A stretch of DNA of 64,000 bases from NCBI GenBank assembly GCA_963693285.1, contig OY848927.1, positions 2,420,501 through 2,484,500 on the forward strand, written 5' to 3'. This document shows positions 26,036-41,080 of the stretch, piece by piece. Below the pieces are notes generated by a model, which was not told the DNA's origin, made no database searches, and worked only from the letters and a program-made list of their open reading frames with translations. Source of the stretch: Xestospongia muta. Lineage: Eukaryota > Porifera > Demospongiae > Haplosclerida > Petrosiidae. The position numbers and the translations under genes were made by a program. Numbering within the stretch: position 1 is the first letter of the stretch; each line of letters starts with the position of its first letter.

Positions 26036-26583
26036 GTCTATATATAGAGATATTCTAGATCGATAGACAGCTATAGCCTAGCTTCTGACACTTTTCACAG
26101 AGACTTTTAAGATGATGTTTGTTTTTTTTTTACATTTCCTCTGAACTCCAAAGGTCTCAGTTCATAAGGTTTAGTATATGTATGACATGACTTACACTGC
26201 TGCCTGTAACCTTTCCATGAATTAGCACTAACCCACTTCTTAGAACACTTTTTACAACGAAATTTACCAAAAAGACGTTGGCTATCCGGGATATCCTAAT
26301 GTGACAAAGCTAGTAACAAAGAGATGTGAGTTACATTTGCTTACTGAGAGTTTCAAAGCTCGTAGATTGACAGGATCAGCATCTTCATCACATATTCTAC
26401 ATTTTTAGGCTCATCAGAAGCATCATGACTGATCCAGAAGTGCCCTTTAGGACATTGATAATGTCCATACAATCTACCTTCAATGAACATATCATCTTCC
26501 TGGATATATAAATGATATATAGGATATAAAATGATTACTTGGTCCCATTATCATCTAAAATCACTCACATCATCACTTGACAT
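26036..26583 (-). pseudogene. J-type zinc-ribbon gene, copy 3, broken
   Basis: Same three-exon layout as copies 1 and 2, with the ATG at 26581-26583. In exon 2 one A is lost after DEPK, shifting the frame before the second Cys pair. The first zinc segment also changed from GCYQC to GHYQC. Exon 3 has another small deletion near 26070 that alters the last knuckle. TGAGTCAGC is still present at 26809-26817. Confidence 0.8.
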
Positions 26584-26938
26584 GATGGCTACAACAGAAT
26601 TTATGTGATGTTCTAACTTCTAACAGGAATAAGTCTTGTACATAGTCAAACTAGTTCAATATCTACTTAGCTAGAACCTTTTACTTCTTGTGTAAACATT
26701 GAATACTGTTATAACTGACTATCCTTATGAATATTATTTTCTATGAATCCTATAATATACAGTATGTGACATCATCATCTAATCACTATAAGCACTACAC
26801 ATTCAAGATGAGTCAGCCCCTGTTAGCTATGGTTAAGTGATTGTTTTTCGCACTTTATAGTCATAATACAAATATACTTTGGCAATCACATGGCCTGTAA
26901 CATTCACATATATTAATGATATAATTTAAAAAGGAAAT

Positions 26939-27083
26939 CTATTTTTTTCTATTTCGACAACTGTGACCTAAGTGTTTACATTTGCCACAGTATTCTTGAA
27001 GATGGCGCTTATCATATTGTTCTTCTCCTCTTTTGAGATAATACAAGTCCCAAGTCAACATAGGAGTATAACATTTTGCACAC
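26939..27083 (-). pseudogene. K-type zinc-ribbon gene, copy 3, exon-3 fragment
   Basis: Only the C-terminal part remains (AKCYTPML..CGKCKHLGHSC, then a stop near 26939). At about 27082 it is fused to the acidic tail of the next pseudogene, so everything between (K exons 1-2 and the A and B genes) was deleted. Confidence 0.8.
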
Positions 27084-27614
27084 TTCAGTCACTGATGAAA
27101 TGTCAGTGGTAACACTTTGTTGATCATCATCTTCTTCATATAGTATGTCACCATCTTTTGCTATGTTGTTTTCTTTATACATTCCTTACAATTGCGTCCC
27201 AGTTCCTGACACATTTGACAATGAGCTTGATCATGTGGTTCTTTAGCTTGATATCCAGAACTTGGTCGTAGTGGATGAAGACTGGTTGGATGAACCATTA
27301 AATTGCATACTCTGCATTGCTGCCCTTTCCCTTCCCAAGCATTACCACTGTACCATTTACGAACAGATTTCCCACAAAAGAATTCACCAAACATTCGTCT
27401 TAGCACATTGTTCTCCTTGACATTTTTTTCTATCACCAGATGTTTTCCTAACTTTCCATTTCTCTCCACACTTTTCACACTTGTATTTGGCCACAAAGAA
27501 CTATAGGAAATGTTATGTCATTGACTATGTGAACAAGAACACATATCTTACCAATGGACGCCTTGATTTATTAGAATAATTGTATTCTTGGTCATCAAAT
27601 CCACCAGTAGCCAT
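27084..27614 (-). pseudogene. SHFL-like C-type zinc gene, unit 2 copy, broken
   Basis: Exon 1 (ATG at 27612-27614) encodes MATGGFDDQEYNYSNKSRR intact. A deletion fuses exon 2 after CQGEQC straight into exon 3 at RRMFGEF, out of frame. The first ribbon-2 pair reads CGKS, losing a zinc Cys. The tail is cut at the junction near 27083. Confidence 0.85.
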
Positions 27615-27932
27615 TATTAGAACTACACTCACACACTATTTACAAAAGTGTCTCGTCATCCTGACTACATATACCAATCCCTTCTGCTGAATCAGTTGTC
27701 AGCATAATATGAATTTTTAATTAACTTTTGAGGTATACTACTATGTTTCAAAATAAAATACAGGGCCAAGTACTATGAATATTATTATCCCTGATAATGA
27801 ACATTCAAAATTGCATAAGAAAAAAGTATAGATTCTTTCAAGTTATTATACAAAAAATACAAAATACAAGTTGTACAAAAATATGGGTATAATGTAATCA
27901 GCAATTAATATGTACAATATCTAAATGTTACT

Positions 27933-28850
27933 CTAATTGTGGGCCCTGGATACGTCAGATATCATCATATCAGATAACTTTTGAGCAGCACCAGTGATCA
28001 AGTCTTCAGTATCAGGATCATCTTCAGTTGGTGTCTGATCACCATCAATGGCAGGAGGTGTAAGAGACTCCTCTCTAACACTACTAACTTCAGTCACTGA
28101 TGAGTTCTCAGTAATAACACTTTGTTCGTCATCATTTTCATCAGATACATCAGTATCTTGAGGAACATAATTCCTACAATTACTTTTCTGTTCTTGACAC
28201 ATTTGACAACAAGCTTGATCATGTGGTTCTTTAGCTTGATATCCAGATCTTGGTTCAAGTGGACGAAGATTATATGGATGTAACATCCTTCCACATTGTC
28301 GACACTCTTGCCCTTTGCCTTCCCAAGCATTACCACTGTACCATTTCACACTCATCACAAAAGAATTCTCCAAACATACGCCTTGGTCTTTTTATATTCT
28401 AAAGAATACATTATTAGTAATAATTGATAATAATGATAATACCTTGCATTCAATGAGCATCATATCAACTCGGCATACTCTACAGTAAGGAACATCATTG
28501 ACTTCGCTACCACAGCATTTCCTTTTGATCACATATTTGCATTCAGGGCATTGATAGATTGCAAGTTTATCAATAATCTAATGATAAAAAGTAGTAAGAG
28601 GTATCTTTATATTATCATAGACCTCTTTCTTATATGGTAACATAGAGTGTGGACAGTTTTTCCCTTGGCATTGTTTCCAGCCACCAGTAGATTTTCCAAC
28701 TTTCCATTTTTCTCCACATACGTCACACTTGTACTTCGCTACATAGAGCTACAAAGGAATAGTACATGCACACATAAAGACAAGAATGGTTATAAGAAAG
28801 TCAAACTATGGTCCTTATGGTTACACATAACTTACAAGTGGAGTGGCCAT
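27933..28850 (-). pseudogene. Three-ribbon G-type zinc gene, unit 2 copy, frameshifted
   Basis: Exon 1 encodes MATPL and ribbons 1 and 2 are readable. An extra intron (about 28397-28442, GTATTATC..TTTAG) follows VDMMLIECK and precedes NIKRPRRMFGEF. Right after FFCDEC, five bases are missing compared with 14643-15502, which shifts the frame in ribbon 3. Downstream sequence is still open in another frame to the acidic tail. The frame break is clear; use of an alternative start is possible but unsupported. Confidence 0.75.
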
Positions 28851-29050
28851 AATCTTCACTTGTACTAGCTTGAGTTTACTGTATATCTAGTTTATTATAT
28901 AATAACAGGTGAATTACCTCCCTTAGTAGTAATTACATGTTATGTCAGTTATTCACGTGAACGAAGGTTGACTTAGTCATAACTATTTTGCTGCTTGGAA
29001 AATAACATTTATAACTTTAATGAATATAATTAATTAGGCTATGATTGTTG

Positions 29051-31970
29051 TTATTCAGGAATCAAACTGGGTCTAGTTTTAATGACAGGATCTTCCCCTC
29101 TAGTCCAAACAGCATATGGAAATCCATCATATACTTCACCAGTTCTAGTATCTGTCCATTTTCTGACAGTACTACTAGCTCCAGTATTACCCTAGAGAAA
29201 GCAGTAACAATATTGGTTAATACATAATACAATACCCACCTTACAATCAATGGCAATAAGTCCTGCTTCAAACCAACTCCCTTTTATTGTAATAATGTTT
29301 TTAAGGACATTATCACATGCTTCTTGAGGTGTACAACCTTGCCTCATTAATTGTACAACTTGGAAGCTAGGAGAGAATTGCATCAGTTTTTCACCATCAC
29401 CAGTAGCTAATAATAGTTACAAATTAACATTAATTACTACTAATACATTATACCTGCTGCAGCTCCAATCTAATGAAAATAAAGTCCCTCGTAAAGTGAA
29501 CTACAAATTATTCGATTTTAATTTAGTACCTTACTGTCAGCATAATAGCCACACCCAGGAAAAGGGGAGTCCCCTACTCTCCCAGGTAACTTGAAGGGAG
29601 GACCAGAAGTTGAGACTCCAGCTACCACCTCACCTTGAAGGTCAAGACAAAGAACACCTATGAAAAAAGAGTAACTCGATAACATTCCACATACACATGC
29701 TAAATGAAAATATGTAGAATCTCAACAATAGATACTTTTGAATTTTCTTTCTAATCATTGAAAACAAATTGAGAGCTTTGAAATTTGAATACATACTGAT
29801 TTTAGAGTATTATATTGACACTAACATAGAAGATTCAATTATAAACATAATTAATATCATTTACTTTCCATTGTTCCTGTTTTGCTTTATAACAAGAACT
29901 AAGTAGCTACCATATTTTACAAAGTAGACTAATGTGAAATGGGAGAGTTAGTAGAAAAACAAGACTGGTATTAATCAGTAGCTGTCAGTCAGACATCTGT
30001 TCTATTTATTAAGTCTAAACAGACTGTGATATGAGACAATACTATAACACTACAACATGTACACATGTAGTCACATCATGTGCTTACATAACGTGTCATG
30101 ATTAGAGTCATTCTCTAAAGGTGAGTACTGGCTGGTGAAATAGTTCTGAAAGAGAGAGAACATAACAATATGACGGTCTTGATAATGGCACGTTCAATAG
30201 TAAAAACATGTTCTTACTGTAACACAAACAGTCAAAATCAATTAGATCTTTTAAGAAGTCATTTAACACTACATGTTAAAAGGAATAGTATTAACAATCT
30301 AGACCATATCTTAATGACTTGTCAATAGATACTACATAAAAGTTATAGATATTTCATTTAACATTATCCATAATGAGACAATGTCCAATTCTTCTAAGTA
30401 TATAAAAAGAACACTTAAAGATATTAGATCCTTCTTTGAATGATATAAACAAGGTCTTGACAACAATTACACCAAAGAAAATCTTGACGTGTATAATGAC
30501 AACAAGCATACCTCATAAGCTCTTTTAGTCTCTGGTACTAATAATGTGTCATTCATTTCCAGTACAAAACCATTCCTATTAGCATAGTCAGTAGCTCCAG
30601 GACCCACCAGTACATTATGTGGACAATGTTCCATAATATGTCTGGCTACAGAGATAGGACAAGCATATCTATAAAGTGAAAGTATATTATAAATGAAATG
30701 TTACCAACACAACTAGTTTGGGTAAATGCTACTTAGTACACAACTTTGTTATTTGTTTGCAGAATATATGAAGGGCTGTCAAGTGTTGTTATGTTATATA
30801 GCTTCACACAATAAGAGTTTGTTTATACTTTATGAACTAGGAGTATATACATGATAATAGTCACATGACATTGGTCCAAAAGTGAAAACAGATTATATTT
30901 ACTTGATTTAGGAAGATTCATTGCTTTGCAAGCGTAAAAATAGTAATCAACTACTTTGTTGAGGTAGGCATATAGAATTCTACACAGCACTTAATTTAAA
31001 CATAAATAAATAGGATTCTGAAAACTCTTCACAAGTATTTTATAAGTGTGTGATTGTATTGTATGAGGAATTGCATTGATTACGTCCAGATTTGAGATTA
31101 AATGGACCTAGATTTGGAAGAAAAACACAAGTTTTAAAACTTGTAAAGTGATTCACATGACAGTATCAGGTGTCATTGGACAGACCAATTTGTTGATTTG
31201 GGAGTGGTATTGTAACTTTATAGTTAAGTGACATTATGTAAGTTGTTATATATGTTCTTATAATTGGAGGCACAGATCACTACATTTCCTTGTGTAGATG
31301 ATGGCCTCAAATAGTTTCTACCCTCAAATAGTAGCCTCTCTTTATTTGTATTGCATGTAAATTCACGCCAACCTCGAATTAATACCACACAGTGAAAGTG
31401 TCTACAGCTTGTTTAACTATCATAACCTAGCTGATAACAGAGTTTTAAAGCTACAGTTTATTACAATGGTTCAGGATCAAGGGCTAGTTTCTGGCTTTAA
31501 TTATTCCTCTATTTAAATACAGTCCTTGAATAGTAGCCCCCCACCTTTTGGATCTGAGTTAAAATATACACCGCAGCTCTTATTTGAGAAATACAGTGTC
31601 AATTACAATTTTTTACATACTAACAACACACCCTTCCAATGCACATACAGCTCCTATTGCAAAGTCACGCCCCCTCATTATCCCAGCATCTAGTTGAACA
31701 ATTCCTTTGCTGTTAGGGTAACATCCACGTCCAATATAATATATACCAGTAGTAGGATCATCTTCTACACCTAAGAGATTGTAGTTAACCTAAGTTTACA
31801 CAAGTATATTACACCAATTATAATCAGTATATATATGTGGTCTCTTCAATTTTACTCTTACTATTAATGGCTCTCTCTACTGCTTCTATACAATTTGTTC
31901 CTTTATCTATCAGCGGTCCAGCTACCCTCACGGCTTCTAAACCAAAACTCCAAGTTGCAATACAACTCAT
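29051..31970 (-). CDS. AGA: Aspartylglucosaminidase-like Ntn hydrolase, copy B (304 aa)
   Basis: Same eight-exon structure as copy A, from the ATG at 31968-31970 to the stop at 29051-29053. [13 protein letters not shown] and [12 protein letters not shown] are all kept. Differences from A are conservative or peripheral: NYFTSQ for NYLTSQ, KRAYE for KRTYE, RKWTD for RKCTD. Exon 5 ends with a standard AAG|GTAC donor where copy A has AAG|GTTC. The reading frame looks intact. No signal peptide is evident. Confidence 0.85.
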
Positions 31971-32365
31971 TACCAACAGTCAAGTTTAATTATTAACCCT
32001 TCTTTTACTTATTAATTAATTTAATTTTAATAATTATTATTATTTGCCAAAAACAGAGAAGGATTTGCATAGTATTGGGTAAGAAAAAAGCATTAAATTA
32101 AGAATTAACGAAAAAATATATCTACTGTCGCTGTCCATTGTCATATGTGCATTTAGTTCTGTTACAAAGATAATAAATTTGCTATAATGATAATCACGAG
32201 GACAGAATATACACACACTATATATACTTAACCTCCCTTAGTAGTAATTACATGTTATGTCACTTATTCACGTGAAAGAAGGTTGACTTAGTCATAACTA
32301 TTTTGCTGCTTGGAAAATAACATTTATAACTTTAATGAATATAATTAATTAAGCTATGATTGTTG

Positions 32366-35281
32366 TTATTCAGGAATCAAACTGGGTCTAGTTTTAATGA
32401 CAGGATCTTCCCCTCTAGTCCAAACAGCATATGGAAATCCATCATATACTTCACCAGTTCTAGTATCTGTACATTTTCTGACAGTACTACTAGCTCTAGT
32501 ATTACCCTAGAGAAAGCAGTATCAATATTGGTTAATACATAATACAATACCTACCTTACAATCAATGGCAATAAGTCCTGCTTCAAACCAACTCCCTTTT
32601 ATTGTAATAATATTTTTAAGGACATTATCACATGCTTCTTGAGGTGTACAACCTTGTCTCATTAATTGTACAACTTGGAAGCTAGGAGAGAATTGCATTA
32701 GTTTTTCACCATCACCAATAGCTAATAATAGTTACAAATTAACATTAATTACTACTAATACATTATACCTGCTGCAGCTCCAATCTAATGAAAATAAAGT
32801 CCCTTGTAAAGTGAACTACAAATTATTTGATTTTAATTTAGTACCTTACTGTCAGCATAATAGCCACACCCAGGAAAAGGGGAGTCCCCTACTCTCCCAG
32901 GTAACTTGAAGGGAGGACCAGAAGTTGAGACTCCAGCTACCACCTCACCTTGAAGGTCAAGACAAAGAACACCTATGAAAAAAGAGTAACTCGATAACAT
33001 TCCACATACACATGCTAAATGAAAATATGTAGAATCTCAACAATAGATACTTTTGAATTTTCTTTCTAAACATTGAAAGCAAATTGAGTGCTTTGAATAC
33101 ATACTGATTTTAGAGTAATATATTGACACTAATATAGAAGATTCAATTCTAAACATAATTAATATCGTTTACTTTCCATTGTTCCTGTTTTGCTTTATAA
33201 CAAGAACTAAGTAGCTACCATATTTTACAAAGTAGACTAATGTGAAATGGGAGAGTTAGTAGAAAAACAAGACTGGTATTAATCAGTAGCTGTCAGTCAG
33301 ACATCTGTTCTTTCCATTAAGTCTAAACAGACTGTGGATATGAGACAATACTATAACACTACAACATGTACACATGTAGTCACATCATGTGCTTACATAA
33401 CGTGTCATGATTAGAGTCATTCTCTAAAGGTGAGTACTGGCTGGTCAAATAGTTCTGAAAGAGAGAGAACATAACAATATGACGGTCTTGATAATGGCAT
33501 GTTCAATAGTAAAAACATGTTCTTACTGTAACACTAACAGTCAAAATCAATTAGATCTTTTAAGAAGTCATTTAACACTACATGTTAAAAGGAATAGCAT
33601 TAACAATCTAGACCATATCTTAATGACTTGTCAATAGATACTACATAAAAGTTATAGATATTTCATTTAACATTATCCATAATGAGACAATGTCCAATTC
33701 TTCTAAGTATATAAAAAGAACACTTAAAGATATTAGATCCTTCTTCGAATGATATAAACAAGGTCTTGACAACAATTACACCAAAGAAAATCTTGACGTG
33801 TATAATGACAACAAGCATACCTCATAAGCTCTTTTAGTCTCTGGTACTAATAATGTGTCATTCATTTCCAGTACAAAACCATTCCTATTAGCATAGTCAG
33901 TAGCTCCAGGACCCACCAGTACATTATGTGGACAATGTTCCATAATATGTCTGGCTACAGAGATAGGACAAGCATATCTATAAAGTGAAAGTATATTATA
34001 AATGAAATGTTACCAACACAACTAGTTTGGGTAAATGCTACTTAGTACACAACTTTGTTATTTGTTTGCAGAATATATGAAGGGCTGTCAAGTGTTGTTA
34101 TGTTATATAGCTTCACACAATAAGAGTTTGTTTATACTTTATGAACTAGGAGTATATACATGATAATAGTCACATGACATTGGTCCAAAAGTGAAAACAG
34201 GTTATATTTACTTGATTTAGGAAGATTCATTGCTTTGCAAGCGTAAAAATAGTAATCAACTACTTTGTTGAGGTAGGCATATAGAATTCTACACAGCACT
34301 TAATTTAAACATAAATAAATAGGATTCTGAAAACTCTTCACAAGTATTTTATAAGTGTGTGATTGTATTGTATGAGGAATTGCATTGATTACGTCCAGAT
34401 TTGAGATTAAATGGACCTAGATTTGGAAGAAAAACACAAGTTTTAAAACTTGTAAAGTGATATTCACATGACAGTATCAGGTGTCAATGGACAGACCAAC
34501 TTATTGATTTGGGAGTGGTATTGTAACTTTATAGTTAAGTGACATTATGTAAGTTGTTATATATGTTCTTATAATTGGAGGCACAGATCACTACATTTCC
34601 TTGTGTAGATGATGGCCTCAAATAGTTTCTACCCTCAAATAGTAGCCTCTCATTATCTGTATTGCATGTAAATTCACGCCAACCTCGAATTAATACCACA
34701 CAGTGAAAGTGTCTACAGCTTGTTTAACTATCATAACCTAGCTGATAACAGAGTTTTAAAGCTACAGTTTATTACAATGGTTCAGGATCAAGGGCTAATT
34801 TCTGGCTTTAATTATTCCTCTATTTAAATACAGTCCTTGAATAGTAGCCCCCCACCTTTTGGATCTGAGCTAAAATATACACCGCAGCTCTTATTCGAGA
34901 AATACAGTATCAATTACAATTTTTTACATACTAACAACACACCCTTCCAATGCACATACAGCTCCTATTGCAAAGTCACGCCCCCTCATTATCCCAGCAT
35001 CTAGTTGAACAATTCCTTTGCTGTTAGGGTAACATCCACGTCCAATATAATATATACCAGTAGTAGGATCATCTTCTACACCTAAGAGATTGTAGTTAAC
35101 CTAAGTTTACACAAGTATATTACACCAATTATAATCAGTATATATATGTGGTCTCTTCAATTTTACTCTTACTATTAATGGCTCTCTCTACTGCTTCTAT
35201 ACAATTTGTTCCTTTATCTATCAGCGGTCCAGCTACCCTCACGGCTTCTAAACCAAAACTCCAAGTTGCAATACAACTCAT
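32366..35281 (-). CDS. AGA: Aspartylglucosaminidase-like Ntn hydrolase, copy C, altered substrate site
   Basis: Eight exons as in copies A and B, with the ATG at 35279-35281. The autocleavage HDT and RVGD segments are kept. At residue 204 the Thr of the TG substrate-binding pair (Thr257 in human AGA numbering) is Ile: the codon is ATT where A and B have ACT, at about 32718. Gly262 in the GNTGASS segment is Arg (GNTRASS). No frame break is seen, so the product may fold but bind substrate poorly or differently. It lies directly downstream of silicatein. Confidence 0.8.
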
Positions 35282-35579
35282 TACCAACAGTCAAGTTTAA
35301 TTATTAACCCTTCTTTTACTTATTAATTAATTTAATTTTAATAATTATTATTATTTGCCAAAAACAGAGAAGGATTTGCATAGTATTGGGTAAGAAAAAA
35401 GCATTAAATTAAGAATTAACGAAAAAATATATCTACTGTCGCTGTCCATTGTCATATGTGCATTTAGTTCTGTTACAAAGATAATAAATTTGCTATAATG
35501 ATAATCACAAGGACAGAATATACACACACTATATATACTTAACACAGTATACAAGACTTGTTAATATGCAAGATTTGTC

Positions 35580-37268
<1,689 letters not shown>

Positions 37269-37380
37269 TTTCTAAAGACAAGTATTTAGTATTTACCAGT
37301 TGAAGACACTTCAAACTTACTTTGATTCTTGTCTTTATCTTTTATGAGAAGTCTGTCAAAATCCTAGCCACTCTTTCTCT

Positions 37381-37388
37381 CTTTTATA
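37381..37388 (-). promoter_or_regulatory. TATA-like box upstream of silicatein
   Basis: On the minus strand this reads TATAAAAG, about 115 bp upstream of the silicatein ATG (37268). Position and sequence fit a core promoter; the transcript start is not known. Confidence 0.45.
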
Positions 37389-37510
37389 ACTTCACTTACT
37401 TGCCAAATTTAGTTTTAACTGCTTGCTATACAACTAGTCACAACTGAAATACTTCTAGCATTTTAATAGAATAGGCCTGTGGACAAGCAGAAGACAAGTT
37501 TCTTTTCAAA

Positions 37511-40500
37511 CTTCATAGTTCACACTTAACTGTCCATTTCAATGGCATATGCTATTGTTTGAATAGCATGTTATGTAATTTATGAATGCCACATGGTGTC
37601 ATCAGCTTCATGAATAGCCTGGTTATCTAGTATTATTTATCATGTGACACGTCATTGGACAAAACCAGGCATAATAATGTTTTGATACATGTTATTGCAG
37701 AAAGTGATTTATTGTATTGCATCACACATATTACATGAGGTAGGAGTGTACATAAAACATAAGAAAATCAAGAATGACGACCAACCAATAACAAAGAAAT
37801 TACAATTTATGTAATTTTGGCAACTCAGTTCCAGTTCAGTCACAGTATCACTTTCAAGTTGTCAGGAGTGTACAGAGCACCTCAAATAGTGTTACACACC
37901 TCTTTAGAGCTCAAGGCTATATACAATGTATATTTATTATAAAGATAATTCTAGAATACCCATTAATATAAAAATATAGTGATTTTTACAAATATATAAT
38001 GTGTTACATTGAAAAGATGGTGTCAGCTACATGCATATAATTGTGATTGTCCAGAGGTAATAACAGACAACATATTTGCATAAGTCAGTCAAATAACTTA
38101 AAGTGAAGGAAATGTAGCATGTGTTGCTATGCCACATTGATTGTATTTGCCACGAGACATCATACCAAATCCTTTCATACCCCAGCTTGTACCCCAGCTA
38201 AAAATACAATTTTAAATTTTAAATGGAAAGGATCGATGAAATTTAGACTTCTAACCTGTTTTTTATCAACCAGTATTTTTTACCCGAGTATGTCCCATAT
38301 CCAACAAGGACTAAAGCTTGAGTGACTTTACTTCTAGAACAGTTTGGAATATTTAGGACACCACTTTTATAAAACTAAAGTAACACATCATATTCAAAAT
38401 TATACTAACATATAATGCATACCCTAAATATATTGTGACTGGCATCTACCATGACTGCAATTGGACCTTGACTAGCAACAGCAGTCTCTAAATCTTTTTC
38501 TTCTCCTTCTTCAATACGCACAAAGTACTGCATAGTAGCACCAACAGTACTTTTTTTAAAATGACATGTACTTTGCTACATTAATATCTTATTGTATAGA
38601 ACTCTTTGGTTATTGGTAAATACCTTCCCAACATACGGATAGCTTTTTCTTGTATCAATTCCATTGTTATCAATGATATATATATATGTATTCTCTACTG
38701 ATCCTTTACGGCATCCACGATTACCGTAAGCACCTACATGTATACAAATACAATAAGTGCCTATAATTCATAAATGTACACATACCAGAACAATCCAAAA
38801 TATTTTGAGCACTCAGTTCTGTAAGTTTGCCTGTAGCAAGAGCATGAACTCCTTCTAGAGATCCCAAGGCTCCAAAAGCATAGCAAGAACAGCATTTTCC
38901 CTAAATAATAAAATTATGGTAGTCATCTTATTAATCTGTTATATCACCTGTGACTTCACTGATGATATTGCTCCCATACTTCTCCAGTCTACACTTTCTG
39001 GGATGGATAAGTTTTGAGGCCTTTCATATAGTTTCATGTGCTTCTTGAAGTTGGTATTATTTTGTATACTATATGAGTAGCTGTTAGGTGGAACAATACA
39101 TCTATACTTCTCCTGAAACTCTAAATCTGTCTAAAGAAGAATTATTATTTACTAAGTTAATGCTTCATAGTTCACACTTAACTGTCCATTTCAATGGCAT
39201 ATGCTATTGTTTGAATAGCATGTTATGTAATTTATGAATGCCACATGGTGTCATCAGCTTCATGAATAGCCTGGTTATCTAGTATTATTTATCATGTGAC
39301 ACGTCATTGGACAAAACCAGGCATAATAATGTTTTGATACATGTTATTGCAGAAAGTGATTTATTGTATTGCATCACACATATTACATGAGGTAGGAGTG
39401 TACATAAAACATAAGAAAATCAAGAATGACGACCAACCAATAACAAAGAAATTACAATTTATGTAATTTTGGCAACTCAGTTCCAGTTCAGTCACAGTAT
39501 CACTTTCAAGTTGTCAGGAGTGTACAGAGCACCTCAAATAGTGTTACACACCTCTTTAGAGCTCAAGGCTATATACAATGTATATTTATTATAAAGATAA
39601 TTCTAGAATACCCATTAATATAAAGATATAGTGATTTTTACAAATATATAATGTGTTACATTGAAAAGATGGTGTCAGCTACATGCATATAATTGTGATT
39701 GTCCAGAGGTAATAACAGACAACATATTTGCATAAGTCAGTCAAATAACTTAAAGTGAAGGAAATGTAGCATGTGTTGCTATGCCACATTGATTGTATTT
39801 GCCACGAGACATCATACCAAATCCTTTCATACCCCAGCTTGTACCCCAGCTAAAAATACAATTTTAAATTTTAAATGGAAAGGATCGATGAAATTTAGAC
39901 TTCTAACCTGTTTTTTATCAACCAGTATTTTTTACCCGAGTATGTCCCATATCCAACAAGGACTAAAGCTTGAGTGACTTTACTTCTAGAACAGTTTGGA
40001 ATATTTAGGACACCACTTTTATAAAACTAAAGTAACACATCATATTCAAAATTATACTAACATATAATGCATACCCTAAATATATTGTGACTGGCATCTA
40101 CCATGACTGCAATTGGACCTTGACTAGCAACAGCAGTCTCTAAATCTTTTTCTTCTCCTTCTTCAATACGCACAAAGTACTGCATAGTAGCACCAACAGT
40201 ACTTTTTTTAAAATGACATGTACTTTGCTACATTAATATCTTATTGTATAGAACTCTTTGGTTATTGGTAAATACCTTCCCAACATACGGATAGCTTTTT
40301 CTTGTATCAATTCCATTGTTATCAATGATATATATATATGTATTCTCTACTGATCCTTTACGGCATCCACGATTACCGTAAGCACCTACATGTATACAAA
40401 TACAATAAGTGCCTATAATTCATAAATGTACACATACCAGAACAATCCAAAATATTTTGAGCACTCAGTTCTGTAAGTTTGCCTGTAGCAAGAGCATGAA

Positions 40501-40814
40501 CTCCTTCTAGAGATCCCAAGGCTCCAAAAGCATAGCAAGAACAGCATTTTCCCTAAATAATAAAATTATGGTAGTCATCTTATTAATCTGTTATATCACC
40601 TGTGACTTCACTGATGATATTGCTCCCATACTTCTCCAGTCTACACTTTCTGGGATGGATAAGTTTTGAGGCCTTTCATATAGTTTCATGTGCTTCTTGA
40701 AGTTGGTATTATTTTGTATACTATATGAGTAGCTGTTAGGTGGAACAATACATCTATACTTCTCCTGAAACTCTAAATCTGTCTAAAGAAGAATTATTAT
40801 TTACTAAGTTAATG
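37511..40814. repeat. 1652-bp near-perfect tandem duplication
   Basis: 37511-39162 and 39163-40814 are direct repeats. I noticed only one base difference (a versus g in 'tataaaaatatag' near 37972/39624). Each unit carries exons 2-7 of the cathepsin-like gene and its downstream region. Confidence 0.92.
38098..39130 (-). pseudogene. Cathepsin/silicatein-like gene, duplicate lacking exon 1
   Basis: Exons 2-7 at 38948-39130, 38786-38900, 38624-38733, 38423-38575, 38256-38374 and 38098-38197, each 1652 bp below its counterpart in 39750-41080. There is no signal-peptide or propeptide-start exon between it and the upstream gene. It could serve only as alternative 3' exons of that gene, or it may be an assembly duplicate. 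Confidence 0.85.
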
Positions 40815-41080
40815 CACAAATGTACCAGATCTCCAAATTCATTCATTCCAAGTGTAAATCCAAAGACCTCTTCTCTGTCATTATAAGCATCAATATATGC
40901 TTGATTGCTTAGCCATGTGATGTGTCTTTCTAGCTCTTCATGTAGAGAAGTATAGTTCTTGCTGTGCTTTGATTTCCAACTGTGCCACTCTTGGGGAAAC
41001 TGTATTGGAAACTGTTTCATTGAAGCTGTACTAACAGTCTGCATACATAACAAGACAAGGTAGTAGAATTGAGCTTGCAT
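39750..41080 (-). CDS. Papain-family silicatein-like protein with Cys-Gln-Asn site (344 aa)
   Basis: Seven exons: 40826-41080, 40600-40782, 40438-40552, 40276-40385, 40075-40227, 39908-40026 and 39750-39849. The signal peptide is [19 protein letters not shown]. An I29-like propeptide follows ([26 protein letters not shown]). The nucleophile segment is KCCSCYAF: Cys152 is kept, followed by Tyr as in silicateins. The catalytic His is replaced by Gln291 ([11 protein letters not shown]), while Asn311 (KNSWG) remains. Without the His, normal papain catalysis should be lost. It could be a scaffold protein or pseudoenzyme. The start was placed at the ATG 41078-41080 because it gives a good signal peptide. 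It has one intron (within KNS|WG) that silicatein lacks. Confidence 0.85.

Larger units (their letters stand above)
28917..35546. repeat. 3.3-kb tandem duplication of the AGA-like gene
   Basis: Units 28917-32231 and 32232-35546 are direct repeats with an offset of about 3.31 kb. Both begin with acctcccttagtagtaatta. Introns as well as exons match closely, so the duplication is recent relative to the split from copy A. Confidence 0.9.
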
